Notes: generated from the letters alone by a model not told the origin. A DNA stretch of 60,520 nucleotides from a virus (IMGVR_UViG_3300042507_002862:1-60520); one strand, 5' to 3'. Counted from the stretch's first letter, positions 29,172-36,839 are shown. A program made the numbers and translations.

Positions 29172-29748
29172 CGCTCACCTCCACGCCCCACTGGGTAGCC
29201 ATCGCATGTGCAATACCGGGGTAGGTCTTGCTCCGAATCTTCCACCGATCCGGTGATGGCCCTAACTTGTTCTGTCCACTGGGAGTCTGGTTCTCCCATC
29301 GTCCACGCATCTGCATCACAGCCGTTGGTTGCAGGGGGTTCAGTCCCTTCAACCAGAGGCATGTCTTCTTGGATTCCGGATGGCCGAACTGGTAGGGCTG
29401 GATGATCTGATCCGGCCTGCGAATCCGACTGCTGATCACAGACACTGGGTTCTCCAGTGCTATGCGTGGGATGGGCGCATCCATCAGCGTCTGCACAAAC
29501 TCCAACGCTTCAGCCTGTTCGACCTGCTTGCGGTGGAAGTGACGGGCACCACTGACCGCAAGGTGGGTGCATGGCGGGTGAGCGATCATCAGATCCCAGT
29601 CGCTAGTCAGAACTTGGCGAACATCACCCTGTATGTGCGGCCCACCATCTTCTGCGGGCAGGAGGTCACAGCTCCACGCTTGGTGCCCCAACTCACGGAA
29701 CGCACGGCGAACCGTGCCACTGAACTCACACGCTACCAGTACTCGCAT
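29158..29748 (-). CDS. DNA cytosine-methyltransferase-like protein
   Basis: 196 residues from the ATG at 29748 (AAGGAG site). It opens MRVLVACEFSGTVRRAFREL (SAM-binding-like start), then CDLLPAEDGGPHIQGDV, an AHPPCTHLAVSGA box (about 72-84) carrying the Pro-Cys of C5 methyltransferases, and an ENPVS motif (about 115-119). This short form is common in phages and usually labelled cytosine-methyltransferase-like. A classical target-recognition domain is lacking. It may protect phage DNA from restriction, or be a nucleotide-modifying relative. Confidence 0.7.
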   Translation of the reverse strand: MRVLVACEFSGTVRRAFRELGHQAWSCDLLPAEDGGPHIQGDVRQVLTSDWDLMIAHPPCTHLAVSGARHFHRKQVEQAEALEFVQTLMDAPIPRIALENPVSVISSRIRRPDQIIQPYQFGHPESKKTCLWLKGLNPLQPTAVMQMRGRWENQTPSGQNKLGPSPDRWKIRSKTYPGIAHAMATQWGVEVSDEQG

Positions 29749-29974
29749 CCTTGCTTCTCCTTCCCGCAGGGCGGTGATCGTTCCAATAAAAGCCGCAGTC
29801 CTCGCCGGGAACACCAAGCTCCACGGACTCACATCGCAGGCCAAACGCCGGGCCATGGGCATGCAACGCATACTCAATGGCTAGGTGCCACTCATCGGCC
29901 GTGACCACATAAGTGTACGGCTCCTCGCCATCCTCCCGCTCCTCACCGGAGATGGTCACGGTGTAGTCATCCAT
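29726..29974 (-). CDS. Small hypothetical protein
   Basis: 82 residues with a GGAGGTG site; its end overlaps the methyltransferase-like start by 23 bases. Strand-rich acidic start (DDYTVTISGEEREDGEEP) and a helix around ADEWHLAIEYALHAHG. No family recognised. Confidence 0.62.
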   Translation of the reverse strand: MDDYTVTISGEEREDGEEPYTYVVTADEWHLAIEYALHAHGPAFGLRCESVELGVPGEDCGFYWNDHRPAGRRSKDASTGSV

Positions 29975-30149
29975 CGCTCACCTCCAGGTCTATGGGTTCG
30001 TCGACCACTGTGTAGGAAGCCTCGCCTTCGCAGGTTTCGCAAAACGTGTTGTCGTATGGCCCGCCACACACATCGCCATTGAGGTCAACCCACGCATCGA
30101 ACACAACCTCGCCGCCACACTCGCAGCACTTGGCCCATCGGTAGGTCAT
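29967..30149 (-). CDS. Zinc-ribbon protein
   Basis: 60 residues. Two Cys knuckles, CCECGG (about 8-13) and FCETCEG (about 36-42), make a four-Cys zinc ribbon. Small ribbons of this kind bind nucleic acids or act as adaptors for host proteins. It overlaps both neighbours by 4 to 8 bases. Confidence 0.72.
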   Translation of the reverse strand: MTYRWAKCCECGGEVVFDAWVDLNGDVCGGPYDNTFCETCEGEASYTVVDEPIDLEVSDG

Positions 30150-30595
30150 ACCGCCACCTCTTTCTGTGCTGGGGACAGGATGAACTGCTCGCCGGTACGC
30201 ATCCGACCGAACAGGGCACCAGGCCCGTTACCTTCGTAGTCCTGAGACGCAAAGATCATGGAGCCATCGGACAGGGTGAGTGCAACCGCAGCGTCATAAG
30301 CACCCATCGCCTCGCCCCACCCCTCAGTGATGCACTCCGGGCGTGTCATATACCGCACCCCGGTGATCTTCAGCCCATTGGGATAGGGCTGTGCTTGCGG
30401 GGCGACGAACTCACACGCTGTCAGCATGGAGTAGGGCACGTTCCAGATGGTGCCAGCCGGATTGCTGTTGCGTTGCTCCAGCGTTTCCACCTTGGCCTTC
30501 TTGTCGTTGACCTTCAGCACCCTGCCCTTGGTATGGGCACCACGCCCACGCCCGAACGACACCGTCATACCGACCTTGCAATCGTCACGGTTCAT
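30146..30595 (-). CDS. Protein with KOW/SH3-like start
   Basis: 149 residues, AAGGAG site. The N-terminus VGMTVSFGRGRGAHTKGRVL followed by KVNDKKAKVETLEQ resembles a small SH3/KOW-type barrel that can touch RNA, DNA or the transcription machinery. The second half is a separate strand-rich domain. Role unknown. Confidence 0.6.
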   Translation of the reverse strand: MNRDDCKVGMTVSFGRGRGAHTKGRVLKVNDKKAKVETLEQRNSNPAGTIWNVPYSMLTACEFVAPQAQPYPNGLKITGVRYMTRPECITEGWGEAMGAYDAAVALTLSDGSMIFASQDYEGNGPGALFGRMRTGEQFILSPAQKEVAV

Positions 30596-30605
30596 AGCTG
30601 TCTCC

Positions 30606-30854
30606 TTAAAAGGGTAGATCCAAACTCACTGCCAGCAGGTGGTCGGTGGGCAACGGCACACCGTACTTGGCAACTGCTTCCAGCAATTCACCGGCAGTCC
30701 CGTAGCCACCGCCGGTCATACTGCCCACCAAATCCTCAACGTCTGGGTAGTCACCCTCCCCCGGCGTGTGCTTCTGCAGGAAGTATTCCTGCAACGGACG
30801 GTCAAAGCCGTACGCAAACGTCGCATCACCCACCTTCACATGGTATCTGCTCAT
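30606..30854 (-). CDS. Small hypothetical protein
   Basis: 82 residues from the ATG at 30854 (AGGAGG site; TGATG coupling). Begins RYHVKVGDATFAYGFDRPLQ and ends with a helix GTAGELLEAVAKYGVPLP. Looks like a compact alpha/beta protein. Unknown. Confidence 0.62.
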   Translation of the reverse strand: MSRYHVKVGDATFAYGFDRPLQEYFLQKHTPGEGDYPDVEDLVGSMTGGGYGTAGELLEAVAKYGVPLPTDHLLAVSLDLPF

Positions 30855-31105
30855 CACTCGTCCTCCTCTGGGTAGATGATCAAAGCCCAGCAAGCCGGGG
30901 CATCGACCTCCCCGTTGTCGATGTCGAACCACTCCACGCTCTCCACATCGCCATCCAAGGCACAGATCTGCACGCAGTAGACAACCTTGGCGTTGACGCA
31001 TGGGTGATCGGGGTAGAAACCAAGCACAAAGTCTGTGCCATCGGGATCCTCCATCTCTGTCTCATGCCACGGGCCGATCCGTGGAGGCATCTTCACCTCG
31101 CTCAT
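30854..31105 (-). CDS. Small acidic protein
   Basis: 83 residues from the ATG at 31105. Acidic with strands (FVLGFYPDHPCVNAKVVYCV, ESVEWFDIDNGEVDAP) and two to three Cys. Possibly DNA-mimic-like by charge, but no direct evidence. Coupled to both neighbours. Confidence 0.62.
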   Translation of the reverse strand: MSEVKMPPRIGPWHETEMEDPDGTDFVLGFYPDHPCVNAKVVYCVQICALDGDVESVEWFDIDNGEVDAPACWALIIYPEEDE

Positions 31106-31377
31106 CACGCCCTCACTTTCCAGTTGTAGTATTCCATCACAGCAATCGCTTCCTGTTCGTACTGCTTGGCCATGGCTTCGACCAGACCGACCCGTCTCAG
31201 GAACTCAACCCTATCCGCCTGGTAGTCGCCACCAATCTGGTAGTCCCTGCCATGCGGTTGCCACCTAGCCATAAGGGTGACCGCTGCCTCCAAGGCATGG
31301 CACACCTCCATCATCTGCTCGGCCAGCGCATCGGCTGGTGAGCCATTGTGATTGGGTACTGGTGCTATCTGGTGCAT
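31105..31377 (-). CDS. Small helical protein
   Basis: 90 residues from the ATG at 31377 (AGAGGAGG site). Mostly helical: ALAEQMMEVCHALEAAVTLM and a C-terminal helix LVEAMAKQYEQEAIAVMEYY. Unknown family; probably oligomeric. Confidence 0.62.
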   Translation of the reverse strand: MHQIAPVPNHNGSPADALAEQMMEVCHALEAAVTLMARWQPHGRDYQIGGDYQADRVEFLRRVGLVEAMAKQYEQEAIAVMEYYNWKVRA

Positions 31378-31401
31378 CACTTCGCCTCCTCTAAGAAGTA
31401 G

Positions 31402-32073
31402 TCAAACCCAACACTCCAACTCAACTTTGTCGGACTCGCTAATCGGAACCGGCTGGCCGCTCTCGTCAGTCAACTGGTGGCGGTAGCACGAACTGCTGAC
31501 TTGGACGGCTGTGCCATCTGGGCGCGTGACCGTCCCCCACACATCGTCCGTGAGCAAATCGGCCGGATCGCAGGTGAACAGGCGAGCGTCCGTGTAGCCG
31601 CCGCGCATGTCACACCCACCATGCACTTGCAGCAGCACGTACTCGGTGTCTGCCAATTGCAGGAAGGTGCCTTGGATATCCTGCGATAACTTGGAAGACC
31701 AGTTGTAGGAGTTGAACGCCTGCTTCCACTCTGGATGCTCGGTGAATCCGCGCTTCTCCAGCCACTCGCCAGCTGCCCGCGACACCCCGTAGTAGTCGCC
31801 GTCCCAGTCCTTGGCGGGAACGAATCGCCTGTTGTAGGAGTCGCACACCTCATCTAGGAACAGGCGATTGATTAGGTAGTGGAATATGTCCACCGTCCAG
31901 TCCTCGCCATCCCAGGTCACTTGCGGGCGTTTCTGGAAGGCAGCGACAGTCGTTCCTTGGTTGCGCTGCCATGCCCGACCATACGCATCGCCCGAATCGC
32001 ATAGCGCACGCCCAGTGTTTTCTATCAGCATGGCATGCACGCGGTTGGCGATGGCCCGATTTCTATTCCCCAT
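31402..32073 (-). CDS. Hypothetical protein
   Basis: 223 residues from the ATG at 32073 (AGAGGAGGTG site). One of the larger proteins of the block. Contains WDGEDWTVDIFHYLINRLFL and a strand-rich second half with VLLQVHGGCDMRGGYTDARL. Reads as an alpha/beta protein without a recognisable active site. Could be an anti-defence or host-takeover factor by context only. Confidence 0.65.
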   Translation of the reverse strand: MGNRNRAIANRVHAMLIENTGRALCDSGDAYGRAWQRNQGTTVAAFQKRPQVTWDGEDWTVDIFHYLINRLFLDEVCDSYNRRFVPAKDWDGDYYGVSRAAGEWLEKRGFTEHPEWKQAFNSYNWSSKLSQDIQGTFLQLADTEYVLLQVHGGCDMRGGYTDARLFTCDPADLLTDDVWGTVTRPDGTAVQVSSSCYRHQLTDESGQPVPISESDKVELECWV

Positions 32074-32194
32074 CACTCACCTCCTCTAGTGGACAAGAGT
32101 ATACCCAGCCACACGCACGGCAGCAGGCATGGAACAGGTCACCTAAGACACCGCTCCACGCCTGCTCGCCGCACCCACACTGATCACATTCCAT
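32063..32194 (-). CDS. 43-residue zinc-ribbon protein
   Basis: ATG at 32194 with an AAAGGTG site; it overlaps the next gene by 11 bases. Cys pattern CDQCGC (about 3-8), then CCRACG (about 24-29) and a final Cys, a complete small zinc ribbon. Below usual annotation length, but Cys spacing and context support it. Confidence 0.55.
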   Translation of the reverse strand: MECDQCGCGEQAWSGVLGDLFHACCRACGWVYSCPLEEVSDGE

Positions 32195-32203
32195 GTCACA
32201 CCT

Positions 32204-33031
32204 TTACGCTTGGAGAATGGGCAGGTTGGCGACAGCGGTCATAATCGCATTGCCACCATGCCCGGGGATGTACACATCACGCATAGCCAAGCCGATCTTG
32301 CGGACACCGGCACCGTCGCACAGCCTGCAAGTCAGGCAGCTAAGACGATGGCCAGCCTCCAAAGATGCTGGGCACAAGACTTCATCCGTAGAAGGCTCAC
32401 CTCCACGCATGGTGCGGAAGGTGCGCCATCCGAGAGACTTGGCATGTTCACGGGACCACGGCCCCGTCAGACCATGCACACTGGCCATGAAGAACTGCTT
32501 GTATGGAGCGTAGGTCAGGTTGCTCCACGCATGGGTGTAGCCCGTCCAGCCGTCTGAAAGACCGGCCAGATGCTGCACCAGGGCAAGCGGTATCAGCACC
32601 GGCTCACCGTATGTACCGAACCGGATCTTGCGATCACGGATGTACTGGTCATGCATGATCGGATCGTATTCAACGTACCGACCACGCATGAAGGCACCGT
32701 AGACCATTGCTGGCCCCTGCCCGACGTTGACATAACACGCACGCCAACGCTTTGGATTACGCTTTGCGTTGGCCGGGGTCCGCTTAGGAAAGCCGACCAG
32801 ACCACGCATGGGGCAGTTGAAACAGATGGCCCCATCTTGTTCTTCGCGTACCGCCACCACTGGGTGCATATCAGCCCTAAGAATATAGGTCTGAAGCATT
32901 GAGCCGGTCTTCTTATTCTTGGAATTCCGCAGTGGCATGATCACCACATACGGCGAACCGTCATAAGGAGACACGCCCCGGTGCAGAATGACACCCAGAG
33001 GCTTGGCGGTACGTATACGGCGAATTGCCAT
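32204..33031 (-). CDS. Conserved phage protein of unknown function
   Basis: 275 residues from the ATG at 33031, chosen because GGAGG lies five bases upstream. Motifs YILRADMHPVVAV, ICFNCPMRG (CxxC, about 70-78), RACYVNVGQGPAMVYGAF (about 97-114) and a C-terminal CLTCRLCDG occur together in a large group of phage proteins whose function I do not know. The Cys pairs suggest a metal centre, possibly iron-sulphur or zinc. The basal position in the operon implies early, strong expression. Confidence 0.75.
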   Translation of the reverse strand: MAIRRIRTAKPLGVILHRGVSPYDGSPYVVIMPLRNSKNKKTGSMLQTYILRADMHPVVAVREEQDGAICFNCPMRGLVGFPKRTPANAKRNPKRWRACYVNVGQGPAMVYGAFMRGRYVEYDPIMHDQYIRDRKIRFGTYGEPVLIPLALVQHLAGLSDGWTGYTHAWSNLTYAPYKQFFMASVHGLTGPWSREHAKSLGWRTFRTMRGGEPSTDEVLCPASLEAGHRLSCLTCRLCDGAGVRKIGLAMRDVYIPGHGGNAIMTAVANLPILQA

Positions 33032-33077
33032 ACGTACCTCCATGGAAAGAAACCGATTACCAGAAACGGCAACCGAA

Positions 33078-33141
33078 CCCGGGCAGGCAGCATTCGGACT
33101 TACTTGGGCGAGCGCCCGTTAGCCGCAACCACCTGCCCGGG
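33078..33141 (-). promoter_or_regulatory. Structured intergenic inverted repeat
   Basis: CCCGGGCAGG (33078-33087) pairs with CCTGCCCGGG (33132-33141). An inner hairpin GGGCG-AG-CGCCC (33106-33117) sits in the loop. It fills the 121-base gap between the first two genes of the - strand operon, so it could attenuate transcription. The outer arms resemble those at 17195-17255. Confidence 0.5.
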
Positions 33142-33152
33142 ATCGGATGTCG

Positions 33153-33362
33153 TCACTTCACCTTCACTGGCCGACCATCTTTCATGGTCACTTGTGCATA
33201 CCAGCGGTGAGGCTGGGGATAGTGCGGACCCTCAACGGTGAACGTCCCGTTGCGGTAATCGCCACCCCCGAACGGCCCAGCCTGGTACAGCCCGAATGCC
33301 ATACCTTGGGCAACAGCCTCTTTCAGCTGTTTCTTAGACTGAAAGTTATGCTCACAGTACAT
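33153..33362 (-). CDS. Conserved phage protein (EGPHYPxPH type)
   Basis: 69 residues from the ATG at 33362 (AAAGGGGG site), preferred over the ATG at 33425 because the conserved part starts here (MYCEHNFQSKKQLKEAV). The middle FQAGPFGG-like and EGPHYPQPHRWYAQV segments are found in many phage proteins of unknown function, here in slightly changed form. First gene of the - strand operon. Confidence 0.7.
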   Translation of the reverse strand: MYCEHNFQSKKQLKEAVAQGMAFGLYQAGPFGGGDYRNGTFTVEGPHYPQPHRWYAQVTMKDGRPVKVK

Positions 33363-33419
33363 TGCGCCCCCTTTGCTGCCCGCATGCGCAGTAGTTAATC
33401 GTTCCCCCTTCTGACATTG

Positions 33420-33450
33420 ATACATGCGATTGCGGTCGTACAGAAAATTC
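33420..33450 (+). repeat. Direct repeat copy 1
   Basis: ATACATGCGATTGCGGTCGT followed by ACAGAAAATTC. It matches copy 2 at 33591-33621 with four mismatches, 171 bases apart. Probable protein-binding or promoter element. Confidence 0.75.
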
Positions 33451-33590
33451 TAAGATTTTCCGCAGCCGCTGATCGCATATGCAATGGTCAGCATGAGACG
33501 TTAACCCCGACGCTGGTCGGTTGAGTAACTTACAATCGGCGATCGTTATAGGCTCCCGATTGTCTCTCCGAGTGTTTCGGAGACTCGCCA

Positions 33591-33621
33591 ATACATGCGG
33601 TTGCGGTTGTACATAAAATTT
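33591..33621 (+). repeat. Direct repeat copy 2
   Basis: ATACATGCGGTTGCGGTTGT followed by ACATAAAATTT. Second copy of the element at 33420-33450. It ends 22 bases before a -35-like TTGACT. Confidence 0.75.
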
Positions 33622-33642
33622 TCAGAGCATCGGATTTTTCTA

Positions 33643-33671
33643 TTGACTATGAAACAGACAGCCGATAGAAA
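33643..33671 (+). promoter_or_regulatory. Putative promoter of 33718 gene
   Basis: TTGACT (33643-33648), 17-base spacer, TAGAAA (33666-33671). The upstream part, TTGACTA followed by four bases and ACAGA, recurs at 34590, in front of the virion operon. Confidence 0.4.
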
Positions 33672-33717
33672 TAGATGTACCGGGCAGACCCCGGCAGTAA
33701 CAAACGGAGAGACTACG

Positions 33718-34404
33718 ATGCACATTAACTACGCGGGCAAGGAAGTATGGCTTTCGGAAGACATGGCCCGACAGGTGGGGGAAGCCATTGACCGCTATAT
33801 AGGCCGACATGGCGACTTGCAGAATCCGGCCATGCTTCCCCGTCATGACCGGGAAGACATGCGGCAAACGATCATGACCGATTGGATGGGTGCCGATTGG
33901 CTAGACCTGTGTTTTCGGCATCTCACCAACACGGGACGCCATATCTTCCCCGCCGATGGTAACCCTATGGATTACCACCTACGGGGGGCCCTGTTTATGG
34001 CCGGCAGGGCAAGGGTACGACGTTGGCACGGGGAGGAAGACAGCACTACCATCCCAAGCCTACGGGCCCGTGGCATGACCGACTTCAGCGGGGCAGGCAT
34101 GGGTAGCCGAACCGCTTCCCCCGATAGGATTCTGGAAGCCATTGAAACGGCAAGTACCATCGGCATCCGGCCAGTATCAGACAGGGCACTACGGGCCCGC
34201 CGCAGGCAAGTCAGAACCCGCCGTAGCTTCCAGTACATTGTCAACGTAGTGGCCCGCTACGATGACAGGACGGCCATCCAGATAGAGAAGGTAGCACAGT
34301 ACAACTACAGGCAGGCGGGGAGCGTACCCAACCGACAGACCCCCAAGGGGAAGCCCTGCAAGGCCAGCCCATCGGACAGCCTGCGAGAAGCCATCCAAGG
34401 CTAG
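33718..34404 (+). CDS. Isolated basic protein, possible regulator
   Basis: 228 residues from the ATG at 33718 (GGAGAG site). N-terminal helical region (about 10-50) with RHDREDMRQTIMTDW, then FMAGRARVRRWHGEE and a strongly basic segment RARRRQVRTRRSFQYI (about 159-174). It has its own promoter-like and terminator signals. Basic helices and monocistronic position suggest a DNA-binding regulator, but no known fold can be named. Confidence 0.7.
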   Translation: MHINYAGKEVWLSEDMARQVGEAIDRYIGRHGDLQNPAMLPRHDREDMRQTIMTDWMGADWLDLCFRHLTNTGRHIFPADGNPMDYHLRGALFMAGRARVRRWHGEEDSTTIPSLRARGMTDFSGAGMGSRTASPDRILEAIETASTIGIRPVSDRALRARRRQVRTRRSFQYIVNVVARYDDRTAIQIEKVAQYNYRQAGSVPNRQTPKGKPCKASPSDSLREAIQG

Positions 34405-34414
34405 GCCAGCCGGT

Positions 34415-34455
34415 AAAACCCCCTCCCCCGCAAGCCGTGGGGAGGGGGTTTTTTT
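34415..34455 (+). terminator. Strong rho-independent terminator
   Basis: AAAACCCCCTCCCC (34415-34428) pairs with GGGGAGGGGGTTTT (34439-34452), 14 bp, followed by TTT to give seven T. The A-run on the other side makes it work in both directions. It insulates the 33718 gene from the virion operon. Confidence 0.9.
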
Positions 34456-34886
34456 ATGCCAGCCAGGCGGACTATACGGGTGTACACCCTCGGCGGACTA
34501 GGTGTCCGATGGGGAGGGGGGGGCGATGCATGCCAGCCAATCCCCGGGGAAAATCAATGTTCACCAAATCGGTAATGTATCCCATGGTTTTGACTAGCTT
34601 ACAGAGAGAACGCCATAAGTGTAGGCGGGCCATAGACTTAGGGAACGGGGGGGAGGGCAGGAGACACGCACTAGACCCCCCTCCCGCCCCCAACGCGGAA
34701 GCGGATTATTGTCATATCCACCCCTGGATTTTTTCCACCCTCTAGCCCCCACATGTCGCTTTTTCCCCTCTTCCACGCCACATCGCCGCAATCTGTCGCT
34801 GCGTGACTCCAATGGCTTAGCCCTATTTTCCAGCCTTCTGCGTGTCCGCTGTCGCCGCGGGGCACTTGCCTAGTAGGAGGGCATCG
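34456..34886 (+). promoter_or_regulatory. Virion-operon leader and promoter region
   Basis: 431 bases without a convincing gene. Holds a promoter-like TTGACT (34590-34595) with CATAAG at 34614-34619, G-rich and C-rich tracts (34642-34652 and 34676-34689) able to form a G-C hairpin, and a TAGGAGGG site for the first virion gene. Likely start of the late transcript. Confidence 0.45.
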
Positions 34887-35540
34887 ATGGCTGACTTACC
34901 GGGGTGGTTCGGAGAACAACAGCGGCTGTTTCGCTCCTCCGCACCAGGAGCATTTGGCAAAGGGCGTACGGCCAGCGATGGTGTCTCAGCAGATGCTAGT
35001 TGGTGGGGCGAAGAAGCTGAGTTTGATGCTGACATCAAAGAGCGTCTGAAAAGCTCAGACCCAGCAGTGCGCGCCGAGGCTCAAAGACTCCTCATCGCTC
35101 GCAACGCCCGCAAGAGCCAAGGGCGCAATCCCTTCCAGTCTCAAGCTGCCCCGCAACCCGCCGCGCAGCCAGATGCTCAGGAAGGCCCCCAGCGCGCGAT
35201 TAGACGGCCGTTCGGTATGCAGGCGTACTCAGGAGCCAATCCGGTGCAACAGGGCTTTATAAACGAATTTGGACCCGCTGCGCAGGGGCAGCACCTTGCC
35301 GGCATGATCGCGCAGACTCAGGGCGCCATCCAAGACGAGAACGATTCCCGCGTGGCTCAGTCGCGCGAGCAGGGCCGGATGGCCCATGAGCGTGAGATGG
35401 AGGCTATGCGCCAAGAGGCTTTGTTACAGCGCTTGGCCATGGAACAACGGGAGCGGGAGAAGGATCGCATTCTCCAGAAGCAATTAACGTCCGGTGTAAC
35501 AACCCGTAAGCTCGTTAACGGACGGTGGGTGGATGTTTGA
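34887..35540 (+). CDS. Virion-operon first gene, coiled-coil protein
   Basis: 217 residues from the ATG at 34887 (TAGGAGGG site). A start rich in Phe/Trp/Ser (DLPGWFGEQQRLFRSS) is followed by a Gln/Ala/Pro-rich linker and a C-terminal coiled coil of about 60 residues (REMEAMRQEALLQRLAMEQR). Possibly a minor head or assembly protein. Not recognised. Confidence 0.7.
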   Translation: MADLPGWFGEQQRLFRSSAPGAFGKGRTASDGVSADASWWGEEAEFDADIKERLKSSDPAVRAEAQRLLIARNARKSQGRNPFQSQAAPQPAAQPDAQEGPQRAIRRPFGMQAYSGANPVQQGFINEFGPAAQGQHLAGMIAQTQGAIQDENDSRVAQSREQGRMAHEREMEAMRQEALLQRLAMEQREREKDRILQKQLTSGVTTRKLVNGRWVDV

Positions 35541-35570
35541 CTATCTCTTTGAAGACGATTGGTGTGAATA

Positions 35571-35873
35571 GTGTTCCGTTGGCTGTCCTATGCCATCCTG
35601 CGCGCTGGGGCGTGGCCGCGGGTTCGACGGGAACACCTTCTCAAAGAACCTGAGTGCATAGCGTGCGGCCGGTCCAAGGAACTGGAGGTACATCACGTAT
35701 TACCTCTCAGCATGGGCGGTGCAGAATTGGACCCCGCTAATCTGGTCACGCTGTGTGCGGATCCTTGTCACCTTGTCCACGGACACTTAATGGCATGGAC
35801 CCGTGCGAACCCGGAAGTACGGGAAGACTGCACCCGCTATCGGGCAAAACTGGAGAAGGCTAAGAATGGCTGA
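35571..35873 (+). CDS. HNH endonuclease near head genes
   Basis: 100 residues from a GTG that overlaps the TAG of a 12-codon mini-ORF (35533-35571), which itself overlaps the previous stop, forming a coupling chain. Zinc HNH motif: CIACG (about 29-33), LEVHHVLPLSMGG (about 38-50), NLVTLC and CHLVHGH (about 66-72). Small HNH proteins near terminases take part in DNA packaging in several phages, so this may assist cos or headful cutting. Confidence 0.82.
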   Translation: MFRWLSYAILRAGAWPRVRREHLLKEPECIACGRSKELEVHHVLPLSMGGAELDPANLVTLCADPCHLVHGHLMAWTRANPEVREDCTRYRAKLEKAKNG

Positions 35874-36522
35874 CACATGGGCGAGGTACTTCGGTGGCGT
35901 GCAGCTGACTCCCGGGCAGATCCGCGACGAGCAGGAACGCCGGGCGATGATCGACAGCGAAATGCAGGATGTGAACGCCCCACCCGACAGGAAGATGGCG
36001 TACCTCCAGTCGCAGGGCATGCTGGCTCCCATCCCCACACACCGGCCGGGAGAAGTGTGGGGCGACATGGGCAAGGCTGCATACAACACAGCCGATGTTG
36101 CACTGAAAGCCTTGGATAGCCTGGGGAGAGGAAGGGACGCGGCGTTTCGCGCAGTCCAAGAGGTGAGCGGCCCGCTGGTCAACATTGTCGAAGGCCAGAA
36201 CGGTTTGGTTCCGCGAGAAGGCAACTGGAACCCCTCTGCAGCCCTGGGCCATCTCGCCAGTATCCCAAGCAACATGGTCGCTCCTCTCACTGGAGCAAGA
36301 GTCGTTGGTGGATACGGAGAGTCCGATGACTGGCGGCAATACGCCACTCCCGGCAATGCCATGATGATCGACATCGCCACCGATCTTGGCAACTGGCTTC
36401 CGCTTCCCACTATCGGCGCAGCCAAGAACGCACTCAAAGCCTCTGGAAACGCTCTCCGATACGGCGGTGCAGTGGACAGCCAGGGCCCAGTCATCCGCCA
36501 GCTTATGAGTCCAGCGAGGTAG
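35866..36522 (+). CDS. Virion-associated hypothetical protein
   Basis: 218 residues from the ATG at 35866 (GGAGAAGG site), eight-base overlap with the HNH gene. A helical N-terminal half, then an NPSAALGHLASIPSNMVAPL segment and MMIDIATDLGNWLPLPTIGA, whose tone resembles the hydrophobic start of the giant ejection protein at 6528. Possibly a membrane-touching minor virion protein. Confidence 0.65.
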   Translation: MADTWARYFGGVQLTPGQIRDEQERRAMIDSEMQDVNAPPDRKMAYLQSQGMLAPIPTHRPGEVWGDMGKAAYNTADVALKALDSLGRGRDAAFRAVQEVSGPLVNIVEGQNGLVPREGNWNPSAALGHLASIPSNMVAPLTGARVVGGYGESDDWRQYATPGNAMMIDIATDLGNWLPLPTIGAAKNALKASGNALRYGGAVDSQGPVIRQLMSPAR

Positions 36523-36524
36523 CA

Positions 36525-36770
36525 ATGGCCGACATCGAAGATCAGATCCGCAAGCTCATCGAAGCCGGCGACATCGGCGTGAACTGGGACGGCCCGCGCG
36601 AGATGTGGCACCAGAACGGTCGCCTGCCTGCGAAATACGACAAGAGCGCCATTCAATTCCCAACCTCAGACCCAACACGCACCACCATCCGCAAGCAGAC
36701 GATGCGCCGTTACCCGGCCGTGCGCACTGATCCTCGCTATGCCGACCAGTACAAAGACCAAGACACTTAG
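36525..36770 (+). CDS. Small basic hypothetical protein
   Basis: 81 residues starting two bases after the previous stop. Short helix (DIEDQIRKLIEAG), then a basic, Tyr-rich extended part. Function unknown; a minor head component by position. Confidence 0.6.
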   Translation: MADIEDQIRKLIEAGDIGVNWDGPREMWHQNGRLPAKYDKSAIQFPTSDPTRTTIRKQTMRRYPAVRTDPRYADQYKDQDT

Positions 36771-36839
36771 ACCTACCCCGTAACAAAATAGGAGAAACAG
36801 GACACTGACTATGTAGACCCTTCCCCCGAAAGGATTTAC

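Larger units (their letters stand above)
33363..33717. promoter_or_regulatory. Divergent regulatory region with direct and inverted repeats
   Basis: A gene-free stretch of 355 bases between the - strand operon and the + strand gene at 33718. It contains a 31-base direct repeat (33420-33450 and 33591-33621, 27 of 31 identical), an inverted repeat ACAATCGG/CCGATTGT (33532-33539, 33556-33563) and a hairpin CTCCGA-GTGTT-TCGGAG. AT-rich compared with its surroundings. Likely the control region for both directions. Confidence 0.65.

Noticed and set aside
34640-34700. G-quadruplex in the virion-operon leader
   Set aside because: Long G and C runs are present, but the spacing of four G-tracts on one strand is irregular and a G-C hairpin is an equally good explanation.
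35533-35571. 12-codon ORF between the first virion gene and the HNH gene
   Set aside because: The stop/start overlaps on both sides suggest a translational coupling device, but 12 codons are too few to call a protein-coding gene.
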